A DNA stretch of 64,000 nt from Trichomonas tenax (GCA_023091735.1 JALKBU010000034.1:1-64000); one strand, 5' to 3'; shown: positions 26,895 through 37,175, numbered from the stretch's first letter. Notes: generated by a model not told the origin, from the letters alone. A program made the numbers and translations.

Positions 26895-28691
26895 TTAATT
26901 GCCTTCTTCGTACTTCATATTAACGTAAGTGTAGAAGTCTGGATATTCAGACTTCAAATTTGCAGTAACAGAGCTGAGAATAACTGGAACTCTCTTGCCT
27001 TTGAGTGAGCTTGTTCCACCTTTAACTTTAACAAGCATTTTTGTATCTGTAACATTGAGCACTTCGCAATCATAGTCACCAATTTTGACTTTAATATCTG
27101 AATACTTGTTGTAGCCTTTGCCAGTGATAGCAACAAGATTCTTACCATCATAGGGGCCTCTGTCAGGAATGATCTGATCCAAAACAATCATTGCTTTCTT
27201 ATTCTTCGTGTTGGCGCAGGCAGCTTTTCCTGGTGGACAAATCAAAGCACCTGCCATACCAGGGATGGTGATTCTTTGATTAGCAGACACACAAAGCACT
27301 TCATGGCCTGCTACGGTAATTCTAAGTCTATCATCCTCTCCACACCAGCTCTTGTAGCAAGATGGTCTGAAAGTTGTTTCTGGTGAGATTGGGCTAGAAA
27401 GCGTTGACATAGCACAAACGGAATCCTCACCGTATTCTTCTTTGTAAAATTGTGGTCCTTTTTCTGGCGTTGTATGGCATGCATTATACGGTAAATATGT
27501 AGGGATGTGGTCAAGGGCGGGCTCTGTACCAACAAGGCCAAGATCAAGAGGGTTATACCATTTTAAGCTGAAGTTTTGGTTGAGATTTGCTTTATTGATT
27601 CTCTTAGCATCCATAAGTTGACAAACAGCCTTCGCTCTGTAATCTGGGAAGCATGCAGCTTGGTTTTTAGTGCATAAGTATGACGGTGGGAATGAAATAG
27701 AGCCAGGAACATCAAGGAGTTTCTCGTTCTGACGCTCATCTTCTGTGGTTAAAGTGACATCTAGATAAACAAGAGTTTCGATTTTTGCCTTTGCAGCAGA
27801 ATAATCAACTTTATACCAACCAGAATCTTCAAGGCTATAGAAGTAGATAGGGCTAAGAACGGCTGGACCATAAGTGACACCTTGCATTAAGTCTGTGAAA
27901 TACAGACGCTGGTTAGGATGCGAACCAGCAGTTGCGGTATCATAATCATCTTCGAGTTCAAGTCCAAAATCATCATACTTTGAGCTGTGAACATAGAATC
28001 TTTCTCTTACCCATTGTTTTAGCCTTTTTGTCTGCAAAAATACTTGGTTACCTTCTGCGACTGAATTATGAATAGATATTTTTGCTGATTGTCCATCAGG
28101 TATAACCCAAGAGTCAAATAAATTACTGGAAAATGCCATAATATGGTTAAGTTCGTGCAAGCATGTCATAAGGTAGCCTCTATCAGCCTTGTCAAAGTCA
28201 AGCTCTTTTTTGGAATTTATTAATTCATCTAAGCTACCTTTTCCGAGTTTGATGTAACCAAGTGTAGGCCTGTTATAAACACGGAAGCCTGGAAAAGGTG
28301 CTGCTTGGGCAATTGTATCAGAATTGAGATTTGAATCCACAAGAACGCAAATGTATAAGTTTGTACCTCGTTTCCAATTGGTGTTGCATCCTTGATAATC
28401 GACTGTTGATTGGTAATTGTTGTATTTAGGAACTTTAATGAAATCTAAATAATTTTGGATTTTTGTGAAAAGTGGTGTCAAAAAGTCGGAATATTGCTGG
28501 TCTTGGATGACGAAGTTAATCGAAAGATTTTCGAGCTGATCATCTGGTAAATCTGCTGTAGGTGTAATATGTTCTTTGACTTTTCTTATAGGTTGAGGCT
28601 CCTCTTCACGAAGATCCTTTGACACAATATAATCGTGCAAGCATCTCTGACCTTCAACGCTTAAAGCAGCGTTAAAAAGAATCAAAAACAT
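26895..28691 (-). CDS. GP63/leishmanolysin-like M8 metalloprotease with C-terminal IPT/TIG-like domain
   Basis: The 598-residue protein starts with a signal peptide (MFLILFNAALSVEGQ) and has the zinc motif HELNH at residues 179-183 in LMTCLHELNHIMAFS. The downstream segment TAGSHPNQRLYFTDLMQG supplies the third zinc His and Met-turn, and SPIYFYSLEDSGWYKVDY is a family landmark. Paired cysteines follow. Residues about 508-580 (IIPDRGPYDGKNLVAITGKG) look like an IPT/TIG immunoglobulin-like domain. There is no C-terminal membrane helix, so it is probably secreted. In trichomonads such proteases act on host or prey surfaces; that role is inferred. Confidence 0.88.
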   Translation of the reverse strand: MFLILFNAALSVEGQRCLHDYIVSKDLREEEPQPIRKVKEHITPTADLPDDQLENLSINFVIQDQQYSDFLTPLFTKIQNYLDFIKVPKYNNYQSTVDYQGCNTNWKRGTNLYICVLVDSNLNSDTIAQAAPFPGFRVYNRPTLGYIKLGKGSLDELINSKKELDFDKADRGYLMTCLHELNHIMAFSSNLFDSWVIPDGQSAKISIHNSVAEGNQVFLQTKRLKQWVRERFYVHSSKYDDFGLELEDDYDTATAGSHPNQRLYFTDLMQGVTYGPAVLSPIYFYSLEDSGWYKVDYSAAKAKIETLVYLDVTLTTEDERQNEKLLDVPGSISFPPSYLCTKNQAACFPDYRAKAVCQLMDAKRINKANLNQNFSLKWYNPLDLGLVGTEPALDHIPTYLPYNACHTTPEKGPQFYKEEYGEDSVCAMSTLSSPISPETTFRPSCYKSWCGEDDRLRITVAGHEVLCVSANQRITIPGMAGALICPPGKAACANTKNKKAMIVLDQIIPDRGPYDGKNLVAITGKGYNKYSDIKVKIGDYDCEVLNVTDTKMLVKVKGGTSSLKGKRVPVILSSVTANLKSEYPDFYTYVNMKYEEGN

Positions 28692-29176
28692 TTTTAAATT
28701 TTTTTTTTCAAATGAAATTTTTGAGATGTCTAATTTTTTTAACTTGGATTAGAGAGACGCAACCCCTAAAATTTGAGTCGGAGCTGAATTTGCATATTAC
28801 ATTGATATTAGTGCATATTCCAAAAAGAAGGGGGCATTTTAGATTTTTGAACAGGAGTCAACCCCTTAAATTCCAAAATTTGTGAAATTATGCGTTTTCT
28901 TTGATGATAAAGAGTTAGTTGTTATTTCATAAACTTCCTTATGACACACCAACATCTGTGTCATATTCCAGACCATTTTATACATTGCTACAATTGTATT
29001 TTGCGCAATTTCAAGATTTTCCCCCTGTTTATATTAAGTTTGAAAAAATCTGATTAATAACAGGAAGAGAGTCAATATTTTTATAGATTTTGGATAAGCT
29101 TGAACAATGTACCATATCCATAGGACTAATTCAGAGAATTGAGCAAAAAAAGTCGTAAACTTTTACACGACACAAT
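28692..29176. other. Intergenic gap between divergent genes, 485 bp
   Basis: Holds both promoters, including TTTACACGACA immediately before the 29177 start. No ORF or repeat beyond that. Confidence 0.5.
29162..29172 (-). promoter_or_regulatory. Recurrent intergenic motif TTTACACGACA
   Basis: The motif ends 4 bases before the ATG at 29177, the closest placement in the window and identical to the copy ahead of B9D2. Confidence 0.5.
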
Positions 29177-30667
29177 ATGACATGTAAAGTTAAATGTGTT
29201 GGCCCCTTTAAAATGGATTTTGAGGGGGCACAAAAGTCCTTAATTTGCCCTGCTCACCAATCTCTATGTAATGACATCGTGAAAGCTATAGAAGGCGGAA
29301 ATAAGAGGATCCTTCTCGTTGGACCCTCTGGATCCGGAAAATCTTATATCGCAAAATTAATTATGAACGCTTTAAAGCTCGATTTCAATATAGTTACTTC
29401 CGAAATTGGTTATGATGTACATGAGAGGGAATCAATCTATCAGCTTGGTGAAAATATGGCAAATAAATTTATTATTCTTGAAGAACTCTCCGATTTTTCA
29501 ATGACAACAACATCACGCGATAGAAGGCTGACCTGTGCACTTGCAAACATGCTTTTCTACCCAGAATTGATTATTGCAACAACTCGTGATAAATCTTCAG
29601 TTGATCCTTCATTATTGAAGAATTTCTCAACAGAATTCATCGTTAAACCTCCTACAATTGATGAGCGCAGAGCACTTCTTGAATCTGTTTATTCAGAAGA
29701 TTCATCATGCCCACCATTATCTAAGCAACTACACGACACAGCTGATGCTGAAAAACAAAATTTCCTGCTCAGGCAATTTGCAGGACTTCATGTTGCTGAG
29801 CTTTTGTCATCAAAACCACTTGAAGAAAAACCACTGTTCTCCAATATTGCTGGTGCGTCAAAGTACTTGAAACAACTTGAATTTCTTGTTCTCAAGCCAC
29901 TTACTGATAGAGAGGCTTTCAAGCGTGTTGGGGTACTTCCTCCTCGTGGTGTTCTCCTTGTTGGTCCAAGCGGCGTTGGAAAGACTTTAATGGCAAGATC
30001 CATCGGACGTGCTTCAAGAGTTTCATTCTTTGATATTACGTGCACAGAGATCATCGCTCCTGAAGTTGGTGAGAGCGAACGCCGCATTCACTCGATCTTT
30101 GAGCGTGCGAGAAGTTCTGCACCGGCACTTATTCTTTTCGATGATATCGATGCAATTGCGCCACCACGAACATTTGGCGCTTCTCTCAATGAAGCAGCGG
30201 ACAGACTTCTGACAACGCTTCTCGTCGAAACAGATGGTCTTGCAGGCAGAGATGATGGCGTTGTTGTAATGGCAACAACATCAAGACTTTCAGCATTAGA
30301 TTCAGCTATTACCAGACCAGGAAGATTCGATTATATTATTGATATCAATCTTCCAGATGAAAAAGAAAGAAATGAAATGTTTGATTTATTCACAAAAGGA
30401 ATTCCTCTAGAAAACACCGAAGAAATACGTAAAGTTGTTGTTGAAGGTACTGCCGGAAGAACAGGTGCTGATATCGAAGGTGTTGTCAGAGAAGCTGCAA
30501 TGATCGAGTTGAGGAAAGATATAGAATCTAAAGTGATAACAGTTGATGCTTTCAAGCAAGCTTTGGAGCCGTACAAGATCAAAGATACAATCAAAAAGAA
30601 TTCGCAAATCACTTTCAAGAAACCAAAAGCTGCTCCAATTAAGAAAGGCAAAATGCACTTCATTTGA
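29177..30667 (+). CDS. Tandem AAA ATPase, CDC48/AFG2-like, short N-terminus
   Basis: The 496-residue protein has two AAA modules and almost no N-domain. D1 (about residues 30-190) has Walker A GPSGSGKS and a Walker B-like FIILEEL but is otherwise diverged. D2 (about 215-430) is canonical in GVLPPRGVLLVGPSGVGKT, the ALDSAITRPGRFD arginine-finger segment and GADIEGVVREAA, but its Walker B reads LILFDDID rather than DEID. The D2 type resembles CDC48/SPATA5/SPATA5L1 unfoldases. The absence of a substrate-binding N-domain makes the substrate unclear. NSF is less likely given the D2 sequence. Confidence 0.75.
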   Translation: MTCKVKCVGPFKMDFEGAQKSLICPAHQSLCNDIVKAIEGGNKRILLVGPSGSGKSYIAKLIMNALKLDFNIVTSEIGYDVHERESIYQLGENMANKFIILEELSDFSMTTTSRDRRLTCALANMLFYPELIIATTRDKSSVDPSLLKNFSTEFIVKPPTIDERRALLESVYSEDSSCPPLSKQLHDTADAEKQNFLLRQFAGLHVAELLSSKPLEEKPLFSNIAGASKYLKQLEFLVLKPLTDREAFKRVGVLPPRGVLLVGPSGVGKTLMARSIGRASRVSFFDITCTEIIAPEVGESERRIHSIFERARSSAPALILFDDIDAIAPPRTFGASLNEAADRLLTTLLVETDGLAGRDDGVVVMATTSRLSALDSAITRPGRFDYIIDINLPDEKERNEMFDLFTKGIPLENTEEIRKVVVEGTAGRTGADIEGVVREAAMIELRKDIESKVITVDAFKQALEPYKIKDTIKKNSQITFKKPKAAPIKKGKMHFI

Positions 30668-31120
30668 GTTTTTCACCAACTTCATTCTTTGTATTATTAT
30701 ATGTTATTAAATATTAATAGAGTATCATATTTATATATTTTGATTTTTCTACCTGAACAGTTCGAATTTTGATCTAGAAATAACAAATCAAGAAGTGTTG
30801 ATTTAATTATCTAATTGACAAAAATCAATAATTTTGTGATATTTACATGATAATTTCTCACTTTTCGTCAAATATTTTTGGAAAATCATTTTTTTATAAA
30901 ATTGCCTTTTCAACTTAGTTTTGACCATATAGCTATTAGGGAAATTACTATTAAGTTCGGTGGGTCCTCATAAATCCATGTAATAATCATTCTAATTTGA
31001 TGTGGAGAAAACTTACAATATAAGAGATCAATTTTGCCAAGTTAAAAAAAATTTTGACAAAAAATAAAGGTGACAAATTTTAATTATAAAATCTTAAAAA
31101 GTGACACCGAACGTTTTATA
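30668..31120. other. Intergenic gap, 453 bp
   Basis: A+T-rich DNA between two plus-strand genes; the right end contains AAAAAGTGACACC ahead of the 31121 start. No ORF seen. Confidence 0.5.
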
Positions 31121-33268
31121 ATGACAAGAGTTCGTTATTCCATCAACTTAGATGAGGATTTCGAGCTCTATGGCATTGACCCCAATGAGGATCTCGACGA
31201 TTGGTCATTTCTTGATGCGAAACCAGAGCCGATTCCTGAAAAAACAGACGAAGAAAAAGAATTATTCGAGCAATTATTGAAACCAACACTAGCATCGGAA
31301 GAAATAGACAGAGATATACACGAAAGATTAAAAATTTTGATTGGTGAAACAACAAAATTAATTGATGAAAATAAAAACGATCCAATTATTCGAGAAGCAA
31401 AGGCAGACAATTTTCAGGAACAAATTCAGGAATTATCAAGCATCCCAGACGAAGAAAGGAAGCGTTTAAGCACACCAGAATATGTTCAAGCGAATCGCGT
31501 TCGAAATATCGTGAAATCATTACTCCACACAACAGAAAAAGCTGAAGATATTTCAGAATTTATCGAAGATATTACTAAATCAGATCGCATCGACCCAAAC
31601 ACAATCGAAGTTCCCGAAAATCACTATTCTGTCCCAGCTGTTCGACTTCTTCCGGCACTTCAAACCGTTCCTGTCGAAACGCCGGCCAGCAAAGGTGAAG
31701 AAAATCCAACTTCTCAAAAGCCTTCATCAAGATTAGAAAAAGCTCAACTGGAAAAGACCGAATTACCAAAACCCAAGAAACAACTAGAGCCACAGATAAA
31801 GAACTTCTTCGGAAGATATGTTAAAAAACTTACGGAGCCGAAAGCAATTTTGAAATCACTCGATGAAACTGATCGTCTTTCTAATCAATTCCAAGAGGAA
31901 AGGAAGCGCCGTGAAGAGGAAGCGGCTAAAGAAGCTGAACGCAAGCAGAAAGATCTGGAAGAGCAAAGTCATCAATTTTTCCTCGCGCTGCAAAAAGAGC
32001 AAGAAAGACGCGAAAAAATGCCTGCTCAAATTGCGGTTTTTCAGAAGAAACTATCAGAGAAGATTGCAGAACAGGCGCCACAAAAGAAGTTAGTTGTTGT
32101 CGTTGAGTTAATCACAGAACATCAAAAATTAACAAAAACAAAAACACACGAATCAAAAACGTTTATGGCAAATTTAAACAAGAACTTAGCGGTCAAAATC
32201 AAATCTGCGCTCGTCAAAAAGCAGGAAAAGAAGAAAGCAAAGGCCTTGGTTATAATTGCAGTGTTCTTGAAATATGCAGTTTCGATGTTATTATCAAAAA
32301 AGGCAAAGAGATTTCTTGTTTCTTTTCCATTCCATATTTGGCGCAAGAAATACAGTGTTGCTTTGCAAGCCAAAGCAGCAGCTCAGAAGGTGAAAGAAGA
32401 AGAGGATAGGAAGATGCGAAAGATGAAAGAAGATGCAATTAAAATCGAGAAAGCAAAGAAAAGTGTTGCAGCAGCACGAATCCAATTTTATGTCAGAAGA
32501 TACCTCAAAGTTTGTGCCGCGGAGGAGCGACGCAGGAAACAGAAAGAGGCGTTCATTGCAGCTCAGAGGAAAGCAAAGGAAGAAGAAAGAAGGAAGAGAA
32601 TGGCTGAAATGCCTGATGTTGCTGACATTGATGATTCTTGGATTAATAAGTACGAGAAAGTTAGCGACAGTGACTTCGATGATTTCCTTGACGGCCTAGC
32701 AGAGCCTGAAGCTCCACAGGAAGTAGCAAGCAATGAGAGCGAAATCGTTATGGATGCTGGATCTATCCCTGTTTCAGCAAACTTCGATGTCGAAAAATAT
32801 GGTGTTACAAGATCTTCGATATCAGAACCTGCCGACGAAAAGTCGCAGATGGATAGAGTGAGAGCGGAAATAGAAAAGCGCCTCAAACAGAAGAAGCAAG
32901 AAGCATCAAGACAATCACAAAACATGAAATCTCAAAACTCACCTTCACAGAATTCTCAAAATCTCAGGGCATCAACGAACTCTACCAATTCCCAAGATAC
33001 CAATCAAGAAGGTGGAGATGACCATCAACTTACTGCTGAAACTATGGCGCTCATGAGAAGGGCTGCTCAACACAGAAGGCATAATGGAAGCAGTTCTGGA
33101 AGTAGGAATGGAAGTAACAGCGCCACAAGGCAATCCGGAGGAACGGGAACTTGGGCACCACGCGCTGCAATCATGCGCCAGAATAACACTCGCGCACAAA
33201 GGTTAAAGAAATTATCTAAAGTTTGGTTCGATGGGCATAGAAGAGAAGATGATGAAGGCGGAAATTGA
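31121..33268 (+). CDS. IQ-motif coiled-coil protein, 715 aa
   Basis: I start at the first ATG (31121, MTRVRYSINLDEDFELYG). The frame is open further upstream but without an ATG. The protein has an acidic N-terminus, long charged coiled-coil stretches (about 265-330 and 440-500), and at least one IQ-type calmodulin-binding motif (AARIQFYVRRYLK) with a probable second basic-aromatic helix upstream (FHIWRKKYSVALQ). The C-terminal third is Ser/Asn/Gln-rich and disordered. A cytoskeletal or flagellar role with centrin/calmodulin light chains is plausible but inferred. Confidence 0.7.
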   Translation: MTRVRYSINLDEDFELYGIDPNEDLDDWSFLDAKPEPIPEKTDEEKELFEQLLKPTLASEEIDRDIHERLKILIGETTKLIDENKNDPIIREAKADNFQEQIQELSSIPDEERKRLSTPEYVQANRVRNIVKSLLHTTEKAEDISEFIEDITKSDRIDPNTIEVPENHYSVPAVRLLPALQTVPVETPASKGEENPTSQKPSSRLEKAQLEKTELPKPKKQLEPQIKNFFGRYVKKLTEPKAILKSLDETDRLSNQFQEERKRREEEAAKEAERKQKDLEEQSHQFFLALQKEQERREKMPAQIAVFQKKLSEKIAEQAPQKKLVVVVELITEHQKLTKTKTHESKTFMANLNKNLAVKIKSALVKKQEKKKAKALVIIAVFLKYAVSMLLSKKAKRFLVSFPFHIWRKKYSVALQAKAAAQKVKEEEDRKMRKMKEDAIKIEKAKKSVAAARIQFYVRRYLKVCAAEERRRKQKEAFIAAQRKAKEEERRKRMAEMPDVADIDDSWINKYEKVSDSDFDDFLDGLAEPEAPQEVASNESEIVMDAGSIPVSANFDVEKYGVTRSSISEPADEKSQMDRVRAEIEKRLKQKKQEASRQSQNMKSQNSPSQNSQNLRASTNSTNSQDTNQEGGDDHQLTAETMALMRRAAQHRRHNGSSSGSRNGSNSATRQSGGTGTWAPRAAIMRQNNTRAQRLKKLSKVWFDGHRREDDEGGN

Positions 33269-33483
33269 TATAATAAAATTTTGTTTGTATTTTTTTATGA
33301 TATATACCTCATTTTTATATCACAGATTTCATCATAAAATCATAAATTGTCATTTGAATGAAACGACTCAACTGACGATATAACATCATCTCCTTTTGAG
33401 TTGTCGTGACAGAATCTATGAAAATGATTCATCATTATAAACAAAATAATATGTTGTTTACAAACAGATAATATAACAAGAAA

Positions 33484-35088
33484 TTAACATATAGAACAAG
33501 GCGAACTGACATTATCAGCCATATATAGAACGCCATTTAAGTGTTTCTCCCTTTCTTTCAAGAATTTCAGCTTTCCGGAATCATTCATTGAAACCCATTT
33601 TCGAAGAATTCTGTCATAGTGAGATTCAATCATAAGTGGTATTGGCAATGTATCAATCGTAGGATAAATCCTGTGCCATCCGCCCAATCTCCTTTCTGCT
33701 TCTTCAAATTCACGTACATGCACATATTCTGCTAATTTTTCATCATTGTCCATCATAATTTCAAGGCAATTCGATAATTCCGATCTTTCAGGAATCAACG
33801 AGACATTTAAGAAGTCAGTGAGAAGTGGTGCCTTGATTTTTATGTCAAGCTTGGACTTTGTTCCCAGTGCAGGAGCTACATTCACTTCTTCAAGGAAAAC
33901 ACGACCTGTTTCATCAAGAATCATATCAACACCATATAGCTCTGTGGAGATACGCGTAAACTTCTGCATCTTCAAGAATGGAGTTGCAGCAATAAATGCA
34001 GTGACGATAGCTTTTTCAGCGTCCTTTTTGATTCTGTCCGTATCATATCCTTTTTGTGCAAGAAACGGCCACAATGGATCATGAGACCATTTGTTTCCTT
34101 CTCCATCAAGTGTGAGATCATCAGTGAATTTGTATCCAGGCTTGTCTTTGTTAAACGTAAAATTCGTGAGATGCGCAGCTAAGTTCGCTAAATCATTCTT
34201 GCATTCATTGTAATCTGATGTTGCAAGCCTTACAAGTCCATCCCTATATATGTACAGACGGAGAGGATCAATAGAAGTGAGTGCAACATAAAAGCGCAAG
34301 TCAAACTTGAGCCCGTGAACGAGCATTGGGTTGTGAATATACTGCTGAACGATGTAATATTCGTCACCGAAGTTTTTAGGAATCTCACTTATTAGAAAGA
34401 TTCCGCGACCACAGGAGCCGCCTGCTGGCTTAACAATCCATACAGAGTGTTCAGAAAAGTGTGCTTTAAGCTCCTCCAGCTCCTGTGGAATAAGATACGT
34501 TCGCGGATAGAAATAGAGCTCCTTTTTGTGCTGCTGTTTGTAAATCGTTAAACATGCGTGTAAACCTATTTTAGAGCCGATTTTGAATGTGCGAAGGAAG
34601 CGCTCTATCCTCTGGTTGGGCATTAGTTCGTCCTGCAGCGGTGGAGCTTTCGAAGAACCGACAATTAATGTTGAATTTTCGTATGATTTTGTCTCTGGGA
34701 TTCCTGAGCTATGCATTACATCATAGTAAAGCTTTGGTGCAAAGCTATCAACGTAAAATGATGTTTTAGAATTTGGTTGAATGATTTGTTTATTTTCTGT
34801 TGGAAGGTAGAAATTGACGTAATTAAACAGTCCCATATACTTTTTATTGATGGATACTTTGGATATATATAATTCAAGTTCGTTTTTCGCTTCGATTTGT
34901 GAATTTAATTTTTGATTTTCGTCATCCGAATCTTCTTGAAATGATGGATCATTATAAAGGAGATTAATATCGTTCCTGTTATGGAAATTTTCGCCTAGTT
35001 TTGCATTAAAACTAGGATGATAATTTTTCATCAAAGCAATAAAGAGAAATGAACTTATAAACATAACAATTTTCATTATATTATTCAT
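33484..35088 (-). CDS. Tubulin-tyrosine-ligase-like (TTLL) enzyme with N-terminal membrane anchor or signal
   Basis: The 534-residue protein contains a complete TTL/TTLL ATP-grasp core: VWIVKPAGGSCGRGIF (ATP-binding loop), IVQQYIHNPMLVHGLKFDLRFYV, and the metal-binding end LYGVDMILDETGRVFLEEVN. TTLLs ligate glutamate, glycine or tyrosine to tubulin or other proteins. Which acceptor this one uses cannot be read from the sequence. The N-terminus (about residues 5-22, MKIVMFISSFLFIALM) is strongly hydrophobic and followed by a polar linker, as in a signal peptide or signal anchor. That is unusual for a cytosolic tubulin enzyme. Confidence 0.87.
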   Translation of the reverse strand: MNNIMKIVMFISSFLFIALMKNYHPSFNAKLGENFHNRNDINLLYNDPSFQEDSDDENQKLNSQIEAKNELELYISKVSINKKYMGLFNYVNFYLPTENKQIIQPNSKTSFYVDSFAPKLYYDVMHSSGIPETKSYENSTLIVGSSKAPPLQDELMPNQRIERFLRTFKIGSKIGLHACLTIYKQQHKKELYFYPRTYLIPQELEELKAHFSEHSVWIVKPAGGSCGRGIFLISEIPKNFGDEYYIVQQYIHNPMLVHGLKFDLRFYVALTSIDPLRLYIYRDGLVRLATSDYNECKNDLANLAAHLTNFTFNKDKPGYKFTDDLTLDGEGNKWSHDPLWPFLAQKGYDTDRIKKDAEKAIVTAFIAATPFLKMQKFTRISTELYGVDMILDETGRVFLEEVNVAPALGTKSKLDIKIKAPLLTDFLNVSLIPERSELSNCLEIMMDNDEKLAEYVHVREFEEAERRLGGWHRIYPTIDTLPIPLMIESHYDRILRKWVSMNDSGKLKFLKEREKHLNGVLYMADNVSSPCSIC

Positions 35089-35321
35089 TTTTATGTTGAA
35101 CCTTTATTCGTATTTTTTATATATATTTGATAAAATTAACTAAGATAACTCAAAATGAACAAGTTGAGTAGCCAAAGTTGATCTATACCATAGATGTTTC
35201 ACCTTTTCTTATAATGTTAATAATATTATTTTCTTTGTTAGTATTTTTTAAATAAGAAGAAAAAAATAATCAGCGGTTAATATAATTTGAACGCACAAGG
35301 GATTTATGGTGCATTTTGTAT

Positions 35322-35600
35322 TTACTTAGCCATAGATTCACGGATGCGCTTGTAGGCAGCACGAGCTGTGAGGGCAGCTGGTGTTGTTGGTGTGTAAGCA
35401 CCACCAGCGACGGCCTTGCCGCACTTGAGGCAAGTCCAGATGCCGACGGCGTTGCGCTTGACGGATTCCTTGCCGCAGAAAGCGCATGGGTACTTCTTGC
35501 GCTGTGAGATTTCGATCTTCTTTATTGTCTTACGGAGGGAAGCACCATAGCGGACGCCGTACTTGCCGCAAATACCTACTTTCTTTGTTCTACGAGCCAT
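35322..35600 (-). CDS. Ribosomal protein eL43 (L37a)
   Basis: The 92-residue protein is a full-length eL43 of the 60S subunit: [20 protein letters not shown] at the start and a C4 zinc ribbon ([11 protein letters not shown]...[15 protein letters not shown]). Length and sequence agree with the family. Codons are strongly C/G-ending compared with the neighbours, as expected for a very highly expressed gene. A TCACTTTTT box lies about 25 bases before the ATG, with an out-of-frame ATG and a CTCCTTTT stretch between them. Confidence 0.97.
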   Translation of the reverse strand: MARRTKKVGICGKYGVRYGASLRKTIKKIEISQRKKYPCAFCGKESVKRNAVGIWTCLKCGKAVAGGAYTPTTPAALTARAAYKRIRESMAK

Positions 35601-35623
35601 GAAAGAAAAGGAGCGACCATAGA

Positions 35624-35631
35624 AAAAGTGA
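35624..35631 (-). promoter_or_regulatory. Initiator-like box TCACTTTT of eL43
   Basis: Read on the coding strand, TCACTTTT lies about 24 bases before the eL43 ATG. A CTCCTTTTC stretch nearer the ATG resembles the CCTTTT element reported around trichomonad start sites, so the true transcription start could be either. Confidence 0.5.
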
Positions 35632-36169
35632 CGGAGGGCCCAAAAATAATCATCACTCAGTTTCTCGTTTTGACTTCATATTTGGTATCTCCATAGCATT
35701 GTTATTCTATTTCCATCAAAATTCAAACATCTTGATTTTTAGTACCACTCTATAAAAAATCAACCCCTAAATAATTTTCATAACTGCCATGTAAATATTT
35801 ATTTTGACTTTTTAAAATTCTTCATTTATAGCTGATATATGTTAGAATTTATATTGAATTTCACTTTTCCAAAGAGAACTTTGGTTAAATTCGAAAGTTT
35901 CGTCAATCATACTATTAAATAAACCAAACATGGTATGCACAGTATGCCGTAAATGTACGTGATATTCATATCAACCGGTTTTAGAGATGATAGATGATGA
36001 TTGAAGGGAAGTATTTTTGTGTTGCAACTCGATGCTAAATTGATAACAAATATATCTGATCTATAAAACATATACTACTATAGCTAATTTCTATTGTTTC
36101 ATGATATCTAAATCATATATTGATTAGATAGATCTAAAAATGAGAAATAAATGGTCATTAAATCATTTG
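35632..36169. other. Intergenic gap between divergent genes, about 540 bp
   Basis: A+T-rich DNA holding the eL43 and U1-70K promoters. No ORF, repeat family or RNA gene recognised. Confidence 0.5.
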
Positions 36170-36177
36170 TCACTTTT
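36170..36177 (+). promoter_or_regulatory. Initiator-like box TCACTTTT of U1-70K
   Basis: TCACTTTT lies 27 bases before the ATG at 36205. An in-frame ATG at 36151 precedes the box, so the downstream ATG (MPPKYTEE) is preferred. Confidence 0.55.
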
Positions 36178-36204
36178 AGAAGAGTCAATTTTTGGAATCT
36201 AAAA

Positions 36205-36993
36205 ATGCCACCGAAGTACACTGAAGAACTTATACAGCTTTTCAGAGCCCGTCCGAAGCTGAAGCACATAGAGCCAATTCAAAAACCCGCACCCAATCAG
36301 TTAACTGGTATATCTAGCGTGCTCAATTTCATAAAAAAAGAAGATTTGCCTCCAAATGATTGGAAGCCACACTTACCAATCGCAGAGAAAAGAATAGAAA
36401 TGAGAAAAGATAGAGTTGAAGAAAATTCCAAGAAAATCGAAGAAATGATGAAAAATTATAATCCAAAAGCAAATAAAAATTGCACTGGCAATCCAAATAA
36501 CACTCTGTTCGTGTGCAACCTTCCACAGGATGTTACAGAGCAAGAAATTGTATACGAATTCAGTCCTTTTGGAAGAATTAAACGAGTTAATCTCGTTAGA
36601 GATCCAATCACTAATCAAATACGTCCTTATTGCTTCGTTGAATATGAAACGGAGTCCGGATTTAGAAACGCTTTTAATCACAGAGACAGATTTTATATAA
36701 AGAAACCGCTTCTCGTTGACTTTGAAAGAGCGAGAACAGTTCCAAACTGGCTCCCAAGAAGATTGGGAGGCGGTGAAGGTGGATTATCACGTAGATTCCA
36801 GCAATCAAAGAAGGCAATTGAATGCATGACATTAAGGCGTAAAAAGCGCGTTGGATGGAAGGCCGGCAGACGTTATAACGGAACAATTGATGAAATCAGA
36901 AGAAAGAGGCGTGAAAGATTTGAAAGAGAAAATCAACAAAGACAGAGCAAGATCAGTTATTCCACTTATAGGCCTGACAACTCTAGGCGTTAA
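36205..36993 (+). CDS. U1 snRNP 70 kDa protein
   Basis: The 262-residue protein matches U1-70K: an N-terminal U1 snRNP-binding segment (LFRARPKLKHIEPIQKP), then one RRM (about residues 96-175) with RNP2 LFVCNL and RNP1 RPYCFVEY, a GGGEGGLSRR linker and a basic tail. The protein binds stem-loop I of U1 snRNA and takes part in 5' splice-site recognition. The tail is shorter than in animals and has few RS repeats. Its presence shows that the organism splices even though no intron is visible in this window. Confidence 0.92.
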   Translation: MPPKYTEELIQLFRARPKLKHIEPIQKPAPNQLTGISSVLNFIKKEDLPPNDWKPHLPIAEKRIEMRKDRVEENSKKIEEMMKNYNPKANKNCTGNPNNTLFVCNLPQDVTEQEIVYEFSPFGRIKRVNLVRDPITNQIRPYCFVEYETESGFRNAFNHRDRFYIKKPLLVDFERARTVPNWLPRRLGGGEGGLSRRFQQSKKAIECMTLRRKKRVGWKAGRRYNGTIDEIRRKRRERFERENQQRQSKISYSTYRPDNSRR

Positions 36994-37175
36994 ATTTTTG
37001 TTTTTTGTATTGTTTATAAAGAATATAATACCGAGTTTATAAAATTATTGGAAATATCTAAAAAATAACATAACTTCGTATGGATTTCGTATGATATAGA
37101 TTTTGTTAATGAAGGTTAATTTCATTTTTAGTTTTACTTCTTCAAAGGCGAATTCATCGATATTTAGTTCATTCA

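Noticed and set aside
31070..31120. Upstream extension of the IQ coiled-coil gene
   Set aside because: The extension starts at GTG, not ATG; the first ATG (31121) follows a promoter-type AAAAGTGAC and is preferred.
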